Origin: Cryptomeria japonica
Lineage: Eukaryota > Streptophyta > Pinopsida > Cupressales > Cupressaceae
Assembly: GCF_030272615.1 (NCBI RefSeq)
Contig: NC_081410.1
Span: 291,177,457 to 291,241,456, forward strand
DNA length: 64,000 bases
Direction: 5' to 3'
A program made the translations under genes and the position numbers. Position 1 is the stretch's first letter. Every line of letters starts with the position of its first letter. The notes under the pieces were generated by a model, which was given only the letters and a program-made list of their open reading frames with translations, was not told where the DNA came from and ran no database searches. This document shows positions 59,040 through 64,000 of this stretch, piece by piece.

Positions 59040-59399
59040 TTAATCATAGGTCAACACCTAGTGCATAATTATATGATTGATTCAGGTCCAAGTAGTTCTG
59101 TCATGCCAAAGAAGATAGTTGATAAGCTGGGTTTGACATATGAGCCTCTTTCAAAAGGGGTAGTCCAGCTAGATGGGACAACAATAAACACAGTAGGTGT
59201 GATTAAAAATTTGGATCTCATATTGCGTGCATGCCCAAACTTCTCAATCCCACAAGATGTCTACATCATAGATCTTCCACCTTACTTTTCTTTATGCTTG
59301 TCCATAGATTTCACAACCAAGTTGGGTGGGTATTTGTCTTCTGATTGGTCACACATTTTTTTCAGAACAAGATATGGTACCAAAGTGACCATAAAATAA
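59040..59399 (+). pseudogene. Retropepsin-type protease of Gypsy M
   Basis: YMIDSGPSSSVMPKKIVDKL carries the aspartic protease D-S-G triad. LPPYFSLCLSIDFTTKLGGY follows, with Ser where N has Arg in LSRDF. The domain ends at a TAA at 59397-59399. In N the same domain is fused in frame to gag. It would cleave the Gag-Pol precursor in the particle. Confidence 0.85.
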
Positions 59400-59456
59400 A
59401 AATTGTTAGCTAATGATCATATATAACCATACATCCCAAGTGCTGTTAATGCAAAT

Positions 59457-60110
59457 TTGTCTATACAAGAATCTAATGAACCTGATATCCTAGATCCAAA
59501 CACCCCAATAGAAGGGATACCTGATGTAGTATTAGATGAATGGGCAGTAGAAAATGATGAAGAAAATCCATTCAAGCATATGGAAGAATTAGAGCTAGGT
59601 GTCTACATGATCCATGAAGAAGGTGTCGCTATCCCTAATCTTGAAAAGGGTGACAATCAATTGTCCAATCAGTAGGGTGAACAACAGAACAATAGATTGT
59701 GGCAATTCTATTTTGATGGCTCGAGAAGCAAAGTTGGCTTCGAAGGTGGTGTTATGTTAATCTCTCCTGAAGGTAAGAAATACTTTTCAGGCTTTAGATT
59801 TTCTTTTAGCTGTACTAATAATACAACTGAATATGAGTCACTTGCACATGGATTGGAATGGGCTAGAAAAAGAAATGTAAAGTGTTTGCAAGTATTTGCG
59901 GATAGTGAGCTAGTGGTAAATCAAGTAAGAGGTGTCAATGTGACTAAAAATGATGCCCTTAAAATGTATAAGCATAGGATATGGGACTTAATTGAAGAAT
60001 TCGATGCTTTCAATCTGTTGTCTGTGCCTAGAAATTAGAATAAGGAAGCGGATAAGATGGCTGCCTTGGGTGCTCAATTTGACATACCAGATGAGGTAAG
60101 TAGTATTGAA
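59457..60110 (+). pseudogene. Archaeal-type RNase H (second RNase H) upstream of RT in Gypsy M
   Basis: It is in the same frame as protease, after an acidic linker. LWQFYFDGSRSKVGFEGGVM (first Asp), CTNNTTEYESLAHGLEWA (Glu), LQVFADSELVVNQVRGV (third acidic residue) and NKEADKMAALGAQFDIP (last Asp) give all four catalytic carboxylates. One TAG at 60036 falls just before the last motif. This is the dual-RNase H type known from Tat Gypsy elements, but there the extra domain usually follows RT and RNase H. Here it lies between protease and RT. Role: removal of the RNA strand during cDNA synthesis. Confidence 0.85.
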
Positions 60111-60119
60111 AGACAACAA

Positions 60120-61320
60120 TATGTCAAAGTGGTTGTTGGGCCTTCAATTCTAGATAATAGTGTCAATTGGCAAGTATTTGATTCAGATGAACAAATTATT
60201 AATTTTTTTCCCTTGAAGAGGCTGAATTTGCAGCTGGTAATCAACATAAATTTGTAAAGCAATATGAAAATCAGATCCTTCAATTGAAAACTAATAAGCT
60301 ACCGAGGGGATTGGTAACCCTTGAGTCAATCTTTAACACTGATGATCAGGTTAGAAAGGAAAAAAGTAGCTGCTGGTTAAAGAGGAGCACTACGAACCTA
60401 TTGAGATCTTCAGAGATAAGTTATTAAAGCTTGGAAAGGTATGTACAACTGAAGAGAAACAAGCATTTGTTTCACTTTGTCAAGAGTTTAATGACGTGTT
60501 TGCATGACAGTATGAAGATTTGAAGGGATTTAACCCCGTATTAGCCCAACATACTATAAAGTTGGAAGCTGCTGCCAAGCTTGCGAGACAATAGCAAAGG
60601 CCTTTTAATCCAAAACTTGAGCATCCCATGAAGACAAAACTAAACAAGATGATCCAAGGTAATATCATCTTTCCTATAAAACTTACATCTTGGGTTTCAA
60701 ATTTGGTTCCCGTAAGAAAGAAGAATGGTTAGCTTAGACTTTATGTAGACTTTAGAGATCTTAACAGAGCTTCTCTAAAAGATCATTACCCGCTGCCCTA
60801 AATGGAGCAGATCTTACGAGTAGTTTCAGGTTCAGATAGATTTTCACTACTTGATGGTTATTTTGGTTATAATCAAATTCTGGTAAAAGAGGATGACCAA
60901 CTTAAAACTGCCTTTACTACAAAATGGGGAACAATGGCATATAGGAAAATGCCTTTTGGTTTGTCTAATGCAGGAGCAACCTTTCAGAGGGCAATGGATA
61001 TGGCTTTCCAAGGTCTAATAAATAAATTTGTTTTCATTTATCCTGACAACATAACCATTTTTTCAAAGCATGTGGAGGATCACTTTTCTCACTTAAGGTA
61101 GATTTTTGAAAGGTGTAGAGAATATGGAGTATCTTTAAATCCCAAAAAGTGTATTTTTGCTATACATGAAGGTAAGTTGTTGGGCTATATTGTCTCCAAA
61201 CATGGAATAACCATAGATCCAGAGAGGGTAAGTGCTATTTTAGCTTTGCCTTTACCCGCACATAAGAAAGGCCTTCAAACTTTATCGGGAGAATCAATTT
61301 TGTAAGAAGATTCATCCCTA
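60120..61320 (+). pseudogene. pol: Reverse transcriptase of Gypsy M
   Basis: It is preceded by a conserved spacer (ILDNSVNWQVFDSDEQIINF) with a one-base shift near 60210. RT motifs: [67 protein letters not shown], then YPDN at 61039-61050 where an active enzyme has Y-x-D-D, then LNPKKCIFAIHEGKLLGYIV. At least five stops and another shift near 61280 add to the lost catalytic Asp. The corresponding part of N ends before the YxDD motif. Confidence 0.9.
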
Positions 61321-61850
61321 ATATAGCATTTCTTTTGAAGCCATTGACTAGCATGCTTAAGAAAAATGTTACTTTCAGCTAGTCCAAAGAGGCTAAGAAT
61401 AATTTTGAAGAAATTAAGACTGCCATAGCATCAACGCCTACTTTGATTAATCTGGACTTTGCAAAGGATTTTATATTATATGCTTTTGGTACTTTTGCTA
61501 CTATTTCAGCTATGTTGATTCAATAGAATGATGAGAGATTGGAGCAGCCAATAACATTCTTCAGCCAAGGCCTAGAAGCGTACGAACAAAATTATTCTTT
61601 TGTTGAGACGCATGCATTATCAGTCATTAGAAGTCTAAAGAAATTTAGATGCATGATTTCAAATAAAAAAATTCAACTAATGGTTGCTTATCCTAGTATA
61701 AAAGAATTTTTGTTGAATAGAGATCTTAATGACAAAAGAGCTGGCTAGATCATGAAAGTGATGGAGTATAATGTCAATATAAAGGTAACAAAACTGATTA
61801 GAGGTAAGAGATTATGTGAACAACTTGCTGGTCATATAGAAAATAGCGAA
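61321..61850 (+). pseudogene. Connection and degenerate native RNase H of Gypsy M
   Basis: After RT comes FSxSKEAKNNFEEIKTAIAS, then the RNase H position: FILYAFGTFATISAMLIQ, where active Gypsy enzymes start with an Asp-Ala-Ser-type motif; QPITFFSQGLEAYEQNYSFV; ETHALSVIRSLKKFRCMI; and LMVAYPSIKEFLLNRDL, where a Thr-Asp-His-type motif is expected. Two of the catalytic Asp positions are non-acidic, at sites not explained by single C-to-T change. A structural role like the retroviral connection domain is plausible because a second RNase H is encoded upstream. Confidence 0.7.
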
Positions 61851-63104
61851 CAAGAGAATGAAGAAGTTGTCCTAGTTCATGAATATAATGAACTAATTGC
61901 TGTAGCAAAACATCCTACAAGTTGGGTGCAAGAAATGATGAATTTTCTTCAGACTGGTGAGTCTCCTAAAGGCCTGAACAATGCTAAACAAAGATACTAT
62001 AGACTTGAAGCTATCGCTTATATCATTTTAGATGGAATTTTTTTTAGAAAAGATTTTAATGGTATATTCTTAAGATACATAGATTTAGATCAAACTGAGA
62101 GAATATTAGAGGAATTCCATAATGGATCAACTGGTGGTCATTTTTCACCACGGACTACAACATTAAAGATCATGAGGGTAGGATATTTTTGGCTTGATTT
62201 GCATAAAGATGCATATGCTTGGGTAAGGAAATGTAATAATTGTGCAGTATTTGCAGGCACACAGAAGATGGCAACTTTACCCCTGCAACCTATTCAAATT
62301 GAACTACCATTCATGAAGTGGGGTCTTGATTTTATCGGAGTCATGAATCCACCTTCAAGTTCTTGGCATAAATGGATCTTGACAACCACTAATTACTTTA
62401 CCAAGTGGACTGAAGCTGTACCCTTGAAGGAGGCAAATGAAAGTGCAGTCCTAAACTTTTACTAGGACTTAGTAGCAAGGTTTGGTATCCCTGATTCTAT
62501 TATTTCATACAATGCGTTAGCTTTTGTAGGATTTAAGATTACTGATTGGGCTGTCTAGAACAACATATTTTTGAGTACTTCGTCTAACTATTAGCCTCAG
62601 GGTAATGGAAAAGCTAAGTCTACTAATAAGAACTTGATTAGGATAATCAAGAGGGCAATTGAAGATAATCAGAGAACTTGGCACACTCAGTTGAAACATG
62701 CATTGTGGGTTGATAGAATCACCTCTAAGAGAGCTACATGTATATCTCCCTATGTCCTTGTTTATGGTAAAGAGGCAAGACTCCCAATTTCAGTTGAAAT
62801 GCCTACACTAACTTTGATTAGAGAGCTAGAAATGTTGCAAGAAGAACCCATGCATGTTAGGTTGGTAGAACTAATGGAGTTAGAGGAGGTGAGAAAGAAA
62901 GCATTGTTGACTATTGAAAATCATCAAGCTCAGATGAAGAGGACTTTCGACTGGAAGGCAGCTCTGAGAGTTTTCAATGAGGGAGATTTGGTTTTGAAGT
63001 GGGATGAATTAAAGAGTAAGCCTGGAAAGAATACTAAATTTGATGCCATATGGGATGGCCCATACATCATTACTGAGAAAAAGAAACATAATGCTTGCCT
63101 TTGA
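61851..63104 (+). pseudogene. Integrase of Gypsy M
   Basis: The zinc-binding domain is HNGSTGGHFSPRTTTLKIMR...CNNC. The catalytic core has its first Asp in KWGLDFIGVMNP (GAT 62328-62330). The second Asp position is Tyr (TAC 62508-62510) and the Glu position in PQGNGKAKSTNK is Lys (AAG 62616-62618), so it is inactive. Stops lie at 62463, about 62557 and about 62591. The C-terminus has a GPY-type motif (WDGPYIITEKKK) and ends at TGA 63102-63104. No chromodomain is seen. Confidence 0.9.
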
Positions 63105-63338
63105 GATTTCTTTTAAGCTAATAAGTGCTCATGCACAGTTTTGTGGTTTCTGTTTTAGGTAGCACTACTTGTTTTTCTCTAGTTTTCCTATTTTGTTCTG
63201 CTTTCATGCTGCAAAGCAGCTGAATTTCAAGAAGTTCCATTTGGAGAGAGGGCTGAGATGACTCTATAAGCCCAATGGATAAGCCATGACTGGTCTATAG
63301 TGTTTAGCAGGCAAACACCCCGGAGAGGTCGCCAAAAA
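63105..63338 (+). other. 3' untranslated end of Gypsy M
   Basis: Non-coding. Purine-rich GGAGAGAGGGCTGAGATGA (about 63243-63261) and GGAGAGGTCGCCAAAAA, directly before the LTR (63322-63338), are candidates for the polypurine tract. Confidence 0.55.
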
Positions 63339-64000
63339 TGTTACCAAATTTTAAAAATGCCAAATTTAGTGCCCTAATGAAGCCTTTCATTCATTCATTT
63401 TGATAAATGTCAAATCATGAACGAGAAATGAGAAATGCACTATTTTTGTCTAACTTGTTTGCTTCATGTGCAGATACAGGAATAGTGAAACAACATGTGG
63501 GTTAAAATGTGGCTCCCACGAGGGTTGAGCTCAGCATGCTGTAGATCGCAGAGATATTTATGCTCCATTGCAGATGAAATGGTGTGGCTGATGTAATTCC
63601 AAAAGAAACTCAGAGCAAATGCAATCGACCTGTGTAAAGTTTTTTACTTGGGCACCAAAGAGGGTTTTAAAAGGCCAGAGAGCTTCCAAGCGGTTTCAGT
63701 CACCAGGTAGAAGACCATTTATCTCACATTGGCCGCATGGAGGGAGTTTATCACATTTAAATATAAGAACACATATAACTATAGTGTGAAATATTACAAG
63801 ATTTTTACAAGAAGTGGCTCATGGCTCAGTGGACCCCGCATGCGCGCGCATCTCAATGCATTCAAATTTTGTGACCAGCTGGCAGGAAGAGGTTAAAGGT
63901 CGAACAAGTAAGGAAGATCGGACGTAGATCACGGTGATCCAATGACTGTCACTATGTCACGATGGTTAGATGCTCACTGGTTATCTAATGCGACTTGGTG
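63339..64000 (+). repeat. 3' LTR of Gypsy M (first 662 bp)
   Basis: It matches 54697-55356 with scattered substitutions and runs off the window. Confidence 0.9.

Larger units (their letters stand above)
54697..64000 (+). mobile_element. Gypsy element M with an extra RNase H upstream of RT (right end cut)
   Basis: 5' LTR 54697-56858, primer site, gag, protease, archaeal-type RNase H, RT, degenerate RNase H, integrase, purine tract, 3' LTR from 63339 to beyond the window. All genes read in the plus direction and all carry stops or shifts. The two LTRs differ by several percent in the part that can be compared, so the insertion is not recent. N is a second fragment of the same family. Confidence 0.9.

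Overview
The window is a block of nested, mostly decayed plant LTR retrotransposons with no recognisable host housekeeping gene. Both Copia-type (primer site TGGTATCAGAGC, UBN2-like Gag) and Gypsy-type polyproteins are present, together with a plant mobile domain (PMD) protein. The large elements, old solo LTRs and pervasive in-frame stops suggest a big, slowly purged plant genome such as a conifer. That assignment is inference from style, not from a diagnostic gene.

Layout. 1-8323: minus-strand pol-less element A (LTR, Gag-like ORF with CCHC knuckles, long unknown ORF2), with a solo LTR nested in its 5' LTR. 8324-9400: 5' end of a related element B. 9401-10720: Gypsy pol relic Q. 11669-19006: complete pol-less element C (plus strand, TSD GAAAG), same plan as A, carrying a 367-bp solo LTR with its own TSD. 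20157-32270: a decayed PMD gene D (minus), split by a 1.6-kb probable solo LTR F (TSD GTACC) and by the gag-only element E (22913-30508, TSD ATATG). 32449-37020: remnant of pol-less element G with the 5' part of Copia H inside. 40540-46751: an unknown two-part ORF J (minus) split by 3'-truncated Copia K. 51194-53709: Gypsy fragment N. 53710-54696: minus-strand Copia gag fragment P. 54697-64000: nearly complete Gypsy element M, whose 3' LTR runs off the window.

How the parts relate. A, B, C and G look like one clan of pol-less elements. They share a Copia-type primer site, a duplicated polypurine tract, a C-loop hairpin at the LTR end and, in A and C, the same two-ORF plan (Gag-like ORF, about 460-bp gap, about 1,050-1,100-codon ORF2). 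They would have to borrow reverse transcriptase and integrase, plausibly from Copia lineages such as H and K, which share the primer site and LTR hairpin. E is a second kind of parasite: a long Gag with a protease-like tail and no pol, presumably served by Gypsy elements. M has an unusual order: protease, a second (archaeal-type) RNase H, reverse transcriptase, degenerate native RNase H, integrase.

The best candidates for something under-described are the conserved ORF2 of the pol-less clan and its possible link to the PMD fold, the covarying U5 hairpin, the upstream RNase H of M, and the palindromic GGACC/GGTCC modules of E and F.
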